A DNA stretch of 64,000 bases from Clostridium sp. AM30-24 (GTDB lineage: Bacteria; Bacillota; Clostridia; Lachnospirales; Lachnospiraceae), in the NCBI RefSeq assembly GCF_003480435.1, contig NZ_QUJB01000012.1, positions 23,212-87,211 of the forward strand. Direction: 5' to 3'. The notes beneath the pieces are model-generated. The model saw nothing but the letters and a program-made list of their open reading frames with translations. It did no database searches and had not been told where the DNA came from. Shown here piece after piece: positions 8,615 through 18,141 of the stretch (positions are counted from its first letter, which is position 1; each line of letters begins with the position of its first letter). Both the position numbers and the translations under genes were made by a program.

Positions 8615-9869
8615 TTTTATCTCCATTTGTAACAGAAAGCTCCTCTAAATGATACTTATTTGCTGCGCTCCACAGCATCCATTCCTTGTATCCGGCATCC
8701 TGAACGGCTCGGACTTCCTCCGCGACCTCAGCGGCACCGTAGGTGATATAATTTCCCTCTCCGAGATATGTTGCCGTAAAGTCCTGAAGCCATGGGCGGA
8801 CGATGGCCTGACGGCTTTCATGATTATCGGCTCTCGACGCGTCAAGCAAAACCTTCCCTGATTTCTGAAGTGCACCGAAGATCGTCTTATATGGTTCCGT
8901 ATCCGGATGCTCCAGTCCAAAGTTCCCGGAGCTGTAGTGGGACGGATAGATCATCGGACAGATATAATCCAGAATTTTCGCCATCTCCGTATAGCTCTGT
9001 CCGACAGAATCGGAATCCACACCGCTTCCGATGATCGTTCCGAACACATCTGCTGAGACAAAAAGCCCCTGAGACGCAAGATTCTCGTATAAATAGTTCG
9101 TGCACTCTAAGATCGTGTCCGTCTTAGAACGCCCCCGGATCACCGCATCATTGTAGACGACCTGCCCAGCCGATGCCTCGTTCGGAAAGCGCAGATAATC
9201 AAACTGTACCTCATCGAAGCCGAGATTTTCCGCCTCGGTCCCGATTTCCAGAAGGTAATCCCATACCTCCTGACGGTACGGATCCACCCAGGCCATTCCC
9301 TGACGGTCCCGGTAAAGACTTCCGTCCGGCAAAGTCAGACTCCATTCCGGCTTCTTCTCCGCAAGATAGGAGTCCCTGAATGCCGCAACTCTCGCGATCA
9401 CGTAGAGATCCTTCTCCTTCAGGCTTTCGATCAGTCCCTTCATGTCACGCACATAGGGGATACTGGCACCGATCTCATTCACAGTCACCGCATCTACCGG
9501 ACATGTGATCCGGCCCTGATCCTCCTTAAAATCGATGACCACTGTGTTGATTCCCGCCGTCAGGGCACCGTCGAGGACACCGTTTAAGACCTCCTCGTTT
9601 CCGGCCACCGGTCCTGTAATATAGATTCCGCGGACCTTCTTCGCCTCGCGCCCCGGAAGCGCCGGATTCCTGGCATCCACGACCCGCACGGAGATCGTCT
9701 TATTCTTATCTTCCCCGGCGTTCTCAATCACCAGAACACCGCTGGTCTCACCGGCGCTCTCCGCCCCGGCTGTCGTCTCTGCCGCCTCTGTCTCCTCCGC
9801 TGCCGGTCTGCTGCATGCCGATAACAGCAGCAATCCCGCCATTGAGAACGCAAATAGCATTTTTTTCAT
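8598..9869 (-). CDS. Lipoprotein with DUF4015 (putative glycoside hydrolase) domain
   Basis: A 423-residue secreted protein. A signal peptide ends in a lipobox (LLSAC, Cys19), followed by a Thr/Glu/Ala-rich linker to about residue 50. The remainder is a DUF4015 TIM-barrel domain, seen in KVRGIYITGPVAG, INTVVIDFKEDQGRI, VIARVAAFRD, GMAWVDPYR and GFDEVQFDYLRFP. DUF4015 proteins are predicted polysaccharide or peptidoglycan-linked hydrolases, but no member's substrate can be inferred here. The ATG has GGAAAGAG upstream. The 3' end overlaps the DUF1653 start, making this the first gene of a lipoprotein-DUF1653-uvrC transcript. Confidence 0.9.
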   Translation of the reverse strand: MKKMLFAFSMAGLLLLSACSRPAAEETEAAETTAGAESAGETSGVLVIENAGEDKNKTISVRVVDARNPALPGREAKKVRGIYITGPVAGNEEVLNGVLDGALTAGINTVVIDFKEDQGRITCPVDAVTVNEIGASIPYVRDMKGLIESLKEKDLYVIARVAAFRDSYLAEKKPEWSLTLPDGSLYRDRQGMAWVDPYRQEVWDYLLEIGTEAENLGFDEVQFDYLRFPNEASAGQVVYNDAVIRGRSKTDTILECTNYLYENLASQGLFVSADVFGTIIGSGVDSDSVGQSYTEMAKILDYICPMIYPSHYSSGNFGLEHPDTEPYKTIFGALQKSGKVLLDASRADNHESRQAIVRPWLQDFTATYLGEGNYITYGAAEVAEEVRAVQDAGYKEWMLWSAANKYHLEELSVTNGDKNESDP

Positions 9870-10228
9870 GTTCGCTCTTTCCTTCTGTCTATTTCAATCC
9901 ACAGTCAGTATTCTGACAGGACCCAATGTCAAAGCTCCTCCTGCAGGCAGGCCTGCGCCGGACTTTAGACCTTTTGTCCCTGATATCATCATATCATAAG
10001 TATATGGATTTGGGAAAGAAAAATTAAAAAAACTACTGTTCAAAATCGGGTTTTTGTTAGATAATAGATAGATAGGTACAAACGGCATAAGAAACCGCAG
10101 GTACGAAACAATTTTTGGAAATGATCCCGGCGTCCACCCCACAGCCTTTTTCAGAAAGACGTCTTCCCGGAAAATACCGTGATCGGATCATTTTCGTTTA
10201 ATATGATGATTAAGAGGAGAACAAACAA
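9870..10228. other. Divergent intergenic region between the DUF4015 and DUF1846 genes
   Basis: About 360 bases with promoters expected in both directions. On the minus strand two overlapping TATGAT-like -10 boxes lie at 9988-9998, but no convincing -35 was found. On the plus strand GAGGAG at 10214-10219 is the ribosome site of the DUF1846 gene. The inner part is A/T-rich with a short GATA tandem (10060-10075). No gene or structured RNA was recognised. Confidence 0.5.
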
Positions 10229-11707
10229 ATGATCAAGCAGGGTTTCGACAACGACAAATACCTCGCCATGCAGTCTGACCATATCCGCGAGAGGATCAGC
10301 AAGTTCGGCGATAAATTATATCTGGAATTCGGCGGAAAGCTTTACGATGATTACCATGCATCCCGCGTGCTTCCGGGCTTCGAGCCGGACAGCAAGCTCC
10401 GCATGCTCATGCAGCTGGCTGATCAGGCAGAGATCATCATCGCGATCAATGCCGCTGATATCACAAAAAACAAGGTCCGCTACGATCTGGGCATTACATA
10501 CGATCTGGATGTACTGCGCCTGATCCGTGTATTCACTGACCGCGGGCTTTACGTCAGCAGCGTCGTAATTACCCGCTATGTTGACACACCGGCGATCCAG
10601 CAGTTCAAGCACAAGTTAGAGAAGCTCGGCCTCAAGGTATACCGCCACTATGAAATCGACGGCTATCCGAGCAATATTCCGCTCATCGTCAGCGATGAAG
10701 GATACGGAAAAAATGATTATGTTGAGACAACACGTCCCCTCGTTGTCGTTACCGCACCGGGACCTGGAAGCGGAAAAATGGCCACCTGCCTTTCCCAGCT
10801 CTACCATGAGAACAAGCGCGGCGTAAAGGCCGGATACGCGAAGTTTGAGACATTCCCGATCTGGAATCTGCCGTTAAAGCACCCGGTAAACTTAGCTTAT
10901 GAGGCAGCTACTGCCGACTTAAACGACGTGAACATGATCGACCCGTTCCATCTCGAAGCCTACGGAAAGACCACCGTCAACTATAACCGTGACGTAGAGA
11001 TCTATCCGGTCTTAAGCGCCATCTTCGAGGGAATCTTCGGCGAGTGCCCGTACAAGTCTCCGACCGATATGGGCGTCAACATGGCCGGTCTCTGCATCTT
11101 TGATGATGAGGCATGCCGCGAGGCTTCCTGTCAGGAGATCATCCGCCGCTACTATCAGGCACTTGAGAAGGTCGTAAAAGATGATTCCTGCCAGAACGAG
11201 GCATACAAGATCGAACTGATCATGAAACAGGCAAAGATCTCCCAGAAGGACCGCGTTGTTGTTCCTGCCGCTGTAAATCTTGCGAAAGAGACAGATGCCC
11301 CGGCTGCTGCCCTGGAGCTCCCGAACGGAAAGATCATTCTCGGAAAGACGAAAGAACTCCTCGGTGCTTCCGCTGCTGTTCTCTTAAACGCAGTGAAAGA
11401 GCTTGGCGGAATCGACCACTCCATCGACCTGATCTCTCCGGAGTCCATCGCTCCGATCCAGGAATTAAAGGTCCGCTACCTCGGCAGCGTCAACCCGAGA
11501 CTGCACACCGATGAGGTTCTTATCGCCCTCTCCACCTGTGCCGCTACCGATGACAATGCAAGGATTGCCTTAGAGCAGCTCCCGAAGCTCCGCGGCTGTC
11601 AGGTCCATACGACGGTCCTGCTGTCAAATGTGGATAAGAATATCTTTAAGAAGCTTGGCATTGATGTGACATGTGAACCGGTGCAGGAAGATAAGAAGAT
11701 CGGGTAA
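10229..11707 (+). CDS. DUF1846 family protein
   Basis: A 492-residue cytosolic protein matching DUF1846 along its whole length (opening IKQGFDNDKYLAMQSDHI, and VVTAPGPGSGKMATCLSQLYH with a P-loop-like glycine segment at about 175-190). The family is conserved in Firmicutes and structurally characterised, but its reaction is not established; a nucleotide-binding role is suggested only by the glycine-rich segment. The start follows AGAGGAG. Codon use is that of a well-expressed gene. The L,D-transpeptidase gene follows after 30 bases, so co-transcription is likely. Confidence 0.92.
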   Translation: MIKQGFDNDKYLAMQSDHIRERISKFGDKLYLEFGGKLYDDYHASRVLPGFEPDSKLRMLMQLADQAEIIIAINAADITKNKVRYDLGITYDLDVLRLIRVFTDRGLYVSSVVITRYVDTPAIQQFKHKLEKLGLKVYRHYEIDGYPSNIPLIVSDEGYGKNDYVETTRPLVVVTAPGPGSGKMATCLSQLYHENKRGVKAGYAKFETFPIWNLPLKHPVNLAYEAATADLNDVNMIDPFHLEAYGKTTVNYNRDVEIYPVLSAIFEGIFGECPYKSPTDMGVNMAGLCIFDDEACREASCQEIIRRYYQALEKVVKDDSCQNEAYKIELIMKQAKISQKDRVVVPAAVNLAKETDAPAAALELPNGKIILGKTKELLGASAAVLLNAVKELGGIDHSIDLISPESIAPIQELKVRYLGSVNPRLHTDEVLIALSTCAATDDNARIALEQLPKLRGCQVHTTVLLSNVDKNIFKKLGIDVTCEPVQEDKKIG

Positions 11708-11737
11708 ATAGAAATCTTACTCTTGGGGAATCAGACC

Positions 11738-12772
11738 ATGAATCAGAAATTAAGACGTGTATTTTTCGCAGGTCTTGGCACTGCCTGCGCACTCATCCTC
11801 ACAGATCCTGTCACGGTCTCCGCCGGAACATGGTCCAATCAGGATGGACCGAATCAGTGGAAATATTTTACCGATGACACCAACTATGCCGCAGATGGCT
11901 GGTACTGGATCGACGGCGATCAGGACGGTCTGGAGGAATGCTACTATTTCGATCAGGACGGCATGATGTTGGCAGATACACAGACACCGGACGGATATGA
12001 GGTAAATGCAGACGGTCTCTGGACCGTAAGCGGTCTGGTTCAGAAGCGTGAAGCAACGGTTCAGAAGCTCTCCGCCGGGCTCAACGAGCAGGGAGATGAG
12101 CTCGTCTATTGTGACGAGAGCGGGGAGCTTGCACTAAATGCCTGGAGAAATGCTGACGGGAACTGGTATTACTTTGATGCGGACGGACATGCCGTTAAGA
12201 GCTGGCAGTATATCGACGGGTTCAAGTTCTACTTTGATGAGAATACACATGTGATGGCTCAGAGTCTGGATGGGATCTTATCTGCCCCTTCCTTCCAGAT
12301 CGTTGTCGACCGCGCCCGCTGTCAGGTGACGGTCTATGCCCCGGACGGTGACAATGGGTATATTATTCCTTACCGGACCTTTCTCTGTTCGCCGGGAAAG
12401 AGCAAAACTCCGACCCCATTGGGAATCTTCCGCACCACAAACAAGTACCGCTGGCATGCTTTCGGCGCAACCACATTCGCCCAGTACTGCACACGCCTCG
12501 GCAACACCCATATTCTCTTCCACAGCATGCCTGGAAAAGGCACTACGATCTACAATGTACCCTCTGTGGAATACAACAAGCTCGGTGAACCGGCGTCCCA
12601 CGGCTGCATCCGCATGACCGTTGCCGGTGCAAAATGGCTCTATGATCACTGTGTGTCAGACACAACGGTCACCGTTGGAGATAACCTCCCGGCGCCGTTT
12701 GACAAACCAGCAGCCATAAAGATTCCGGAAACCCAGAATTGGGATCCTACAGATCCGGAGGTTGGACAGTAA
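11738..12772 (+). CDS. Secreted L,D-transpeptidase with choline-binding-type repeats
   Basis: A 344-residue cell-wall enzyme. The signal peptide spans residues 1 to about 26 (VSAGTWS). Cell-wall-binding (YG/GW-type) repeats occur at about 27-180, with motifs such as GWYWIDGDQDG and GNWYYFDADG. The C-terminal YkuD domain (about 190-325) ends in SHGCIRM, the catalytic His/Cys motif. It would form 3-3 cross-links or attach proteins to peptidoglycan outside the membrane. The ATG at 11738 is preferred over the TTG at 11723 because GGGGA lies 8 bases upstream and the signal peptide then starts properly. It is convergent with the FAD oxidoreductase gene, only 9 bases away. Confidence 0.92.
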   Translation: MNQKLRRVFFAGLGTACALILTDPVTVSAGTWSNQDGPNQWKYFTDDTNYAADGWYWIDGDQDGLEECYYFDQDGMMLADTQTPDGYEVNADGLWTVSGLVQKREATVQKLSAGLNEQGDELVYCDESGELALNAWRNADGNWYYFDADGHAVKSWQYIDGFKFYFDENTHVMAQSLDGILSAPSFQIVVDRARCQVTVYAPDGDNGYIIPYRTFLCSPGKSKTPTPLGIFRTTNKYRWHAFGATTFAQYCTRLGNTHILFHSMPGKGTTIYNVPSVEYNKLGEPASHGCIRMTVAGAKWLYDHCVSDTTVTVGDNLPAPFDKPAAIKIPETQNWDPTDPEVGQ

Positions 12773-12781
12773 TCTTTAATA

Positions 12782-14041
12782 TTATACCAGCGCGTCCTGC
12801 TTTTCCAGCCTTTTCCGGACGCGCTCCGTTTCCACGCTTCCATCGATCGCCAGACAGGCCGCCCCAACGCCTGCTGCATGTCCGGTCGCAAAGCAGGTTC
12901 CCATCACACGCACAGCCGCAAACGCGGCCTCATCCGCTGAGATCATTCTGCCTGCCCCGAACAGATTTTTCACATTCTCCGACTGAAGCGCCCCGAGAGG
13001 AATATCAAAATAGCTTCCCGACTTCACTTCCATATAAGTCGCCATTTTGTTGACATCCCTGTGGATCTCCGGTTTCCATCCGCCCCGGGCCACACCATCC
13101 GGGCGCTTTCTCCCGGAGATCACATCATCCACCGTGATCGTCTCCTTTCCCACCAGCTTTCTCGTCTCCCGAAAACCGATCGACGGTCCGATCACCGCCA
13201 GCTCACTGTGCTCCATTCCCGGCATATAGGTTCGCAATGCCTGAATATATCCGAGCACCTGCTTTCTCGTCTCCCTCTCCATCCGTGTCATCTCTTCTGC
13301 CGAAAGTCCTTCTGGAATGATGCTCGGAAGAAGGACATGGACGATCCCGGAGTTTTCCATTCTGAGGATAAATCCTTTTTCTCTGGTAAGATTTCTGATC
13401 CCTTCTGCCTTCGCTCTCACCACTGCCCGCTCAACCGCCGCCGGTGACAGATCCACATCCGCTGCCACACCGCTCAGCCGGAAAGTCAGCGTCGCTGCCT
13501 GCGGATGTCCGCCATCGGTTCCCCATATGAGCTTCGCACCAGCAAGTCTGGACAGATTTGCGTCTCCGGTTGCATCCACGAATGCCTTTGCCGAAACGGT
13601 AAACAGGCCCTCATCATCCGCACACTGAATCGTCCGGATCTCATTCTCCACAGTCTCTGCGCCAATCAGCACCGTATGTAAAAAATAATCCACATGTTCC
13701 TTTTCCAACAGGTTGTCCAGCGCGCATTTCAGATACTCCGGCTGAAAGATAATATCCCGATTACCGGATGCGGAAATCTCCTCGGCGATCGTCGGACCAA
13801 GTGCCCTCATCTCATCCAGCACAAGCTGCCCGATCCCTTTCACCACCCGCACCGGATCCGATCCGCATGTATAAAATCCACAGAAACAATTAACCCCTGA
13901 GTTCGTCGCCTCTCCTCCGAGATAAGCATTCCGCTCCACCAAAAGCGTTTTCGCTCCCGCCTTCGCTGCTCCGACTGCCGCGGCCACACCTGCAGTACCA
14001 CCGCCAACAATTACTATATCATATTGATAGGAACGCTCCAT
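12782..14041 (-). CDS. FAD-dependent oxidoreductase (FAD_oxidored family)
   Basis: A 419-residue flavoprotein with an N-terminal Rossmann motif GGGTAG at residues 13-18, then LLVERNAYLGGEATNSGVN and a C-terminal NLFGAGRMISADEAA/RVMGTCFATGHAAG segment. This is the FAD-dependent oxidoreductase family that also contains the fumarate-reductase-like and tRNA-modifying flavoproteins. The substrate is unknown. The ATG at 14041 (MERSYQYDIVIVGG) is chosen, with GGAG 11 bases upstream; a TTG 14 codons earlier is less likely. It appears to be a single-gene unit, with no redox partner encoded next to it. Confidence 0.88.
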   Translation of the reverse strand: MERSYQYDIVIVGGGTAGVAAAVGAAKAGAKTLLVERNAYLGGEATNSGVNCFCGFYTCGSDPVRVVKGIGQLVLDEMRALGPTIAEEISASGNRDIIFQPEYLKCALDNLLEKEHVDYFLHTVLIGAETVENEIRTIQCADDEGLFTVSAKAFVDATGDANLSRLAGAKLIWGTDGGHPQAATLTFRLSGVAADVDLSPAAVERAVVRAKAEGIRNLTREKGFILRMENSGIVHVLLPSIIPEGLSAEEMTRMERETRKQVLGYIQALRTYMPGMEHSELAVIGPSIGFRETRKLVGKETITVDDVISGRKRPDGVARGGWKPEIHRDVNKMATYMEVKSGSYFDIPLGALQSENVKNLFGAGRMISADEAAFAAVRVMGTCFATGHAAGVGAACLAIDGSVETERVRKRLEKQDALV

Positions 14042-14182
14042 ATCAAAATTCACTCCTTTTTGTAAGCACATGTTGTCAATCAAGTCAGACCCCCTACTCC
14101 CGCCGACATGAATTTACGATGATTCACGATCGGAAAAAGGTGTGGCTTATCTGACCAGGTTCAAGTCGAAATATTGGCACAA

Positions 14183-14674
14183 CTATAACAGAAATTTTAA
14201 AAGTCCCTGACACCCGGCTGTCACATCCCGCCAGGTATCATCAAAATTCCCGGTATACCACGGATCCGCCACATCCGGCACCTTATCCGGGTTCCGCTTT
14301 CCTGCTTTAAGCTCTTTCCAGCCATCTCCGGCAAATTCCAGCATCTTATAGATCTTCTTCTCCGGATCACCGCCCGCAATCTGCGTTATATTCCGGATAT
14401 TCGCCTGATCCATCCCGATCAGATAATCGAATTTCCGGTAATCCTCCCTCTCCATACATCTCGCAGTCTTCCCCGCGCAGGAGATGCCTGCCGCTGCCAG
14501 CTTCTTTCGCGTTCCGGGATGTACCGGGTTTCCGGTCTCCTCATAGGAGGTCGCCGCGGATTCGATATAAAATTCAGCGGAAAGGTTGTGTTTTGCCACG
14601 AGGTCTTTAAAGTAGAACTCGGCGAGTGGGCTTCGGCAGATGTTGCCGAGGCAGATAAAAAGTACCTTTATCAT
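14183..14674 (-). CDS. Low-molecular-weight protein-tyrosine phosphatase
   Basis: A 163-residue cytosolic phosphatase. The CX5R signature with Ser lies at residues 8-15 (CLGNICRS) and the general-acid Asp is in VADPWYTGNFDDT. Such enzymes dephosphorylate tyrosine kinases and capsule or stress proteins in Firmicutes. The ATG at 14674 puts the P-loop at its usual position and has AAGGAG 10 bases upstream; an in-frame longer start at 14719 has no ribosome site. No tyrosine-kinase gene lies beside it. Confidence 0.93.
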   Translation of the reverse strand: MIKVLFICLGNICRSPLAEFYFKDLVAKHNLSAEFYIESAATSYEETGNPVHPGTRKKLAAAGISCAGKTARCMEREDYRKFDYLIGMDQANIRNITQIAGGDPEKKIYKMLEFAGDGWKELKAGKRNPDKVPDVADPWYTGNFDDTWRDVTAGCQGLLKFLL

Positions 14675-14848
14675 TGTTTTGTTTCTCCTTGTTTTGCCCC
14701 GGAATGCCCTGTTTTGCAAGGGATTTCCGTGGTTATTGTGATATGCTCTGAAATTACAGATTGTGGCAAATCAGAGCAAGATTGAGCAAGTTGTTACTAT
14801 CTGTTGCTTTCTTTGAATTTCCGAAACATTGTTTCAGGAATCTATGAC

Positions 14849-16102
14849 TTAACTAATGATATATTTTGTACCCTTGCCTTTTCCTTCCACTGTGATCACA
14901 CCTTTTTCGCACATACCTTTCAGTATCTTTGTTGTCTTTGATTTACCAAAAGGTACATACGGTGCAACTTCACTGATCGGCTTCAGCATCGTCTTGCTCA
15001 AAAGCTTATAAACTACAATTTCATCTTCTGTCAGATCAGCATTTTTTTCAAATATCGGAAGCACAATTTTTATAGCATTTTCCGAAACTTCAAAATCCGG
15101 TTTTATCAAAGCTTCCGCATAGAGTTGTTTTATTCTTGTAATTCCCGTTCCAAATATCTCTACGAATCCTAATCTATAAAATACATTGGCAAGATTTCTA
15201 TTTCTTAAAACAGAAAGCTTTCCAAACAGATATTCTTCCTCTGTGATTCCAGACGGTAATCCACCAGGAGAAACAATTTCGATTCGATCATCAAACATCG
15301 AAACTCTGATTTGTGAATCCACATCCCATACTCTATGAATCAGAGCATTGGCGATTGCTTCTCGAAAAGCAGCTTCCGGTATTTTCTCCATTTTCTTTCG
15401 ATCGGCACCTTGTATTACTTCGTATTGATAATAGTCTCTGAATACCTCGATTGCCTTTTCATATACCTCTAAAACCGATACATTTTCAAAGGTTGATCTC
15501 TTTTGAATGATACTGATGTTTTCTCCGAATTTGACAATATCAATTCCGGGGAAATGATTTTTATCTGCCAAAATTCCTGCCGCATTATTGAATCCATTTA
15601 CATCGTCATATAAGTTTAATGTTTTCAGCGTATCCTTATCAAAATTTTCAATCCGGACAGTTTCTTTCAGTTTACGATGTAAAATTTCAAAGGACAGTTC
15701 CTGATCTTTGCAAGGCAATTCTTCAAATCGAATGTTTTTTCCATCCAGTACCAGCCTTGAAAACTCCAGAGTGTCTACTTCTATCGTTGCTGTATCATTC
15801 CGCTTGTAGGCTTTCGATTTATATAGATACGGCTTCTGAAGTCCACTTTTCACAGTAAGTTTTATCGTCTGGTCATTATTCTGTATTTCAAGCGTATAGT
15901 CCGGCTGCGGTGTAATGCTGTCATTGATTTTATTTTCAATATCCAGACAAGCTTGCTTGACATCCGGCAAACCTTTTATATTTCCATCATCATCTACACC
16001 AAAAAGAATGGTTCCGCCATCATAATTTGAAAAGGCACTGACTGTTTTTAAAAATGTGTTCGTAATCGTTTCCTTGAACTCCACTATCCTTGTTTCACGC
16101 AT
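14849..16102 (-). CDS. AlbA/Schlafen-domain putative transcriptional regulator with ATPase-like domain
   Basis: A 417-residue protein. The N-terminal AlbA_2 (Schlafen-type) domain covers about 1-120 (VEFKETIT, FSNYDGGTILFGVDDDG). The central and C-terminal parts match the HATPase_c_4-type domain of this family (FREAIANALIHRVW, VSPGGLPSGIT, GFVEIFGTGITRI), ending in a winged-helix region. Family members are annotated as ATP-dependent DNA-binding regulators, some in stress or phage response; no target is evident. The ATG at 16102 has GGAGG 8 bases upstream. The gene is clearly more A/T-rich than its surroundings (a hand count of the line at 15181 gives 18 G/C of 60), suggesting recent acquisition. 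Confidence 0.88.
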   Translation of the reverse strand: MRETRIVEFKETITNTFLKTVSAFSNYDGGTILFGVDDDGNIKGLPDVKQACLDIENKINDSITPQPDYTLEIQNNDQTIKLTVKSGLQKPYLYKSKAYKRNDTATIEVDTLEFSRLVLDGKNIRFEELPCKDQELSFEILHRKLKETVRIENFDKDTLKTLNLYDDVNGFNNAAGILADKNHFPGIDIVKFGENISIIQKRSTFENVSVLEVYEKAIEVFRDYYQYEVIQGADRKKMEKIPEAAFREAIANALIHRVWDVDSQIRVSMFDDRIEIVSPGGLPSGITEEEYLFGKLSVLRNRNLANVFYRLGFVEIFGTGITRIKQLYAEALIKPDFEVSENAIKIVLPIFEKNADLTEDEIVVYKLLSKTMLKPISEVAPYVPFGKSKTTKILKGMCEKGVITVEGKGKGTKYIIS

Positions 16103-16154
16103 ATCAATCGCCTCCATTTCGTTCTTATTGAATATATTATATGCAGAAATACGC

Positions 16155-16190
16155 AAAAAAGCAATCGTATTTTTTTACGATTGCTTTTTT
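16155..16190. terminator. Strong hairpin with T-runs on both strands
   Basis: AAAAAAGCAATCGTA and TACGATTGCTTTTTT are perfect inverted arms 6 bases apart. It lies upstream of both the AlbA gene and the P1 peptidase gene, so it does not end either; it could be a remnant terminator of a lost gene or insulate the two divergent units. Confidence 0.65.
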
Positions 16191-16351
16191 GATTGTCTTG
16201 TATTCACCCTTACTTTTATTTTGCCGTTTTTTTGTCATCCTTGTAGATTGATGTCATTAAATCACTAATTTCCCCTCATCCTGTTTTTATTTCTCACAAA
16301 CTATGATACAATCATTAGAAATAGCCGACAAAATCCAAGGAGGAAATCAAC

Positions 16352-17416
16352 GTGGAGAAAAAACGGATTCGGGACTTTGGAATCGTACCCGGAAGAGTAA
16401 AAACAGGAAAAAGAAATGCGATTACGGATGTACCTGGTGTACTGGTAGGACACTGTACTGTGAACACAGAAGAAAATCATACCGGTGTGACCGTGATCAT
16501 CCCTGGACCGGACAATGCATTTGCAAATCACTATACGGCGGCAGCCTATATCCACAATGGATTTGGAAAAAGTGCCGGTCTGGTACAGGTAGAAGAGCTT
16601 GGGACCCTTGAAACACCGATTGCCCTTACAAATACGTTAAATGTCGGAAAGGTTTGGGATGCACTTGCCGGTATCGTGATCGAGCAGTGCCAGAATGATG
16701 GGCTGGAACCAATGAGCATTAATCCGGTCGTTGGCGAGTGCAATGACTGCCGGATCAACCAGATCCAGAAACGTGCAGTTGGTGAAAAAGAAGTGCGGCA
16801 GGCTTTTGCGGCTGCTGCCGAGGAGTTCGAAGAAGGGGATGTCGGCGCCGGTGCCGGTACCATCTGCTACGGCATGAAGGGCGGAATCGGCTCTTCATCC
16901 CGCGTGATCTGTATTGGTGAAAAGGAATACACCATCGGCGTTCTGGTCCAGTCAAACTTTGGTGCAACCGAAGATTTTGTACTGAACGGAGAGGCTGTTG
17001 GTCCAAAAATTCTGGAATGGAAGCAGGAAAAGAATGATATGGCTGCATCCGAAGAAGACAAAGGTTCTATCATGAGCATTCTGGCTACCGATCTCCCATT
17101 GACAAGCCGTCAGCTCAAACGGATCCTGAAAAGAACAGGGGTTGGCATCGCACGAACCGGCGGTTATACAGGACATGGAAGCGGAGAAGTCATGATCGGC
17201 TTTACAACCGCAAACCGGATCCCATCCGGTCGTGAGGAGGAGCTGCTCCAGATATCAGCAATTCCGGAGCATGTGATCAACCGGGCGTTTCTCGCTGCTG
17301 CGGAAGCCGAACAGGAAGCGATCTTAAATTCCATGACGGCTGCAAAACAGACCCGCGGAAGAGAGGGAGAGCTGTATTACAGCCTTGCAGAATACCTTAA
17401 CGACAGGGAAGCCTGA
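16352..17416 (+). CDS. P1 family peptidase (DmpA/BapA-like, MEROPS S58)
   Basis: A 354-residue N-terminal-nucleophile hydrolase of the DmpA aminopeptidase / beta-aminopeptidase family. Conserved parts include RNAITDVPGVLVGH, ALTNTLNVG and GMKGGIGSSSR; the precursor is expected to cleave itself before a Ser in the last motif, freeing the nucleophile. Family members release N-terminal D- or beta-amino acids from small peptides. The start is GTG at 16352, with AAGGAGG 8 bases upstream. It appears to be a single-gene unit ended by a hairpin at 17433-17471. No transporter lies beside it. Confidence 0.93.
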   Translation: MEKKRIRDFGIVPGRVKTGKRNAITDVPGVLVGHCTVNTEENHTGVTVIIPGPDNAFANHYTAAAYIHNGFGKSAGLVQVEELGTLETPIALTNTLNVGKVWDALAGIVIEQCQNDGLEPMSINPVVGECNDCRINQIQKRAVGEKEVRQAFAAAAEEFEEGDVGAGAGTICYGMKGGIGSSSRVICIGEKEYTIGVLVQSNFGATEDFVLNGEAVGPKILEWKQEKNDMAASEEDKGSIMSILATDLPLTSRQLKRILKRTGVGIARTGGYTGHGSGEVMIGFTTANRIPSGREEELLQISAIPEHVINRAFLAAAEAEQEAILNSMTAAKQTRGREGELYYSLAEYLNDREA

Positions 17417-17432
17417 ACCTCAAAATAGACTT

Positions 17433-17478
17433 GAAGCACCATTTCCGGCATATCACCGGTTCTGGTGCTTCTTTCTTT
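17433..17478 (+). terminator. Terminator after the P1 peptidase gene
   Basis: GAAGCACCA and TGGTGCTTC arms with an inner CCGG/CCGG stem are followed by TTTCTTTT. Confidence 0.75.
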
Positions 17479-17532
17479 TGACATGCTTCGCTTTTTCCTA
17501 AATTTATAACGATCAAATGCTATACCCGCAGC

Positions 17533-17925
17533 CTATTTTTCCATGTATTGCTTTATCTTCCCCACGATTCCCAGATCTGCCGCAAGCCAATCCACATGAT
17601 ACAGCTCGTCCTTTGTCAGCCATTTTGCCGCCTCATGCTCCTTTAACACCAAATCTCCCGATTTGACCCTGCACACAAAACAGTCCATTGACAGGTGAAA
17701 CTTCGGATAATCATACTCCACTTTATCCAAAAGCTCCACCACCTCAATTTCCGTATCTAATTCTTCTGCGATTTCTCTCACAATTGCCTGCTCTGGAGTT
17801 TCTCCATCTTCGATTTTGCCACCCGGAAATTCCCATCCGTCTTTGAATTCACCATAGCCGCGCTGAGTGGCGAAAACTTTTCCTTTTTCAATGATGATTG
17901 CTGCTGCAACTCTAATTGTTTTCAT
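17533..17925 (-). CDS. MutT-type NUDIX hydrolase
   Basis: A 130-residue (deoxy)nucleoside triphosphate pyrophosphohydrolase of the 8-oxo-dGTPase type. The Nudix box GX5EX7REUXEEXGU is visible as GGKIEDGETPEQAI followed by VREIAEEL. Motifs FATQRGYGEFKDGWEFPGGK and HEAAKWLTKDELYHVDWL match the MutT subgroup often encoded next to DUF3427 helicases. Here the remains of such a helicase are immediately upstream (17964-18131), followed by a MazG-like pyrophosphohydrolase gene. The role is presumed to be sanitation of oxidised nucleotides. Confidence 0.92.
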   Translation of the reverse strand: MKTIRVAAAIIIEKGKVFATQRGYGEFKDGWEFPGGKIEDGETPEQAIVREIAEELDTEIEVVELLDKVEYDYPKFHLSMDCFVCRVKSGDLVLKEHEAAKWLTKDELYHVDWLAADLGIVGKIKQYMEK

Positions 17926-17963
17926 TTTATGGTCATATCCTTTCTTATCCGTTTACAATGTAT

Positions 17964-18131
17964 TCATAGATATTTTCTCTTACCGGGGTAGATAGCAGAA
18001 ATCACTTTCCGGCCTTCTTTATAATTGTTTGATATAAACTGGGGCTTATAAGCAAGATTTGACTGTTCATTCTGATTAATAAATGCCGTTCTGAGTCCCT
18101 GGCCCAGCTCCACGATTTTATCCTGTCTCAT
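17964..18131 (-). pseudogene. N-terminal remnant of a DUF3427-type PLD/DEAD-box helicase
   Basis: A 55-codon frame starting at ATG 18131 with a good ribosome site (GGAG, 7 bases). The first 48 residues, including FINQNEQSNLAYKPQFIS and NNYKEGRKVISAI, look like the extreme N-terminus of DUF3427 domain DEAD/DEAH helicases, which usually continue for over 900 residues. The reading frame then runs into unrelated sequence and a stop, and the helicase body is absent. Its flanks, MutT downstream and a MazG-like gene upstream, are the usual companions of the intact helicase. The match is from memory of the family and needs a search. Confidence 0.65.
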
Positions 18132-18141
18132 CTGCTATCTC

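Noticed and set aside
9894..10142. 82-codon minus-strand frame in the 9.87-10.23 kb intergenic region
   Set aside because: No ribosome site, no recognisable family, and it covers the promoter region of the DUF4015 gene.
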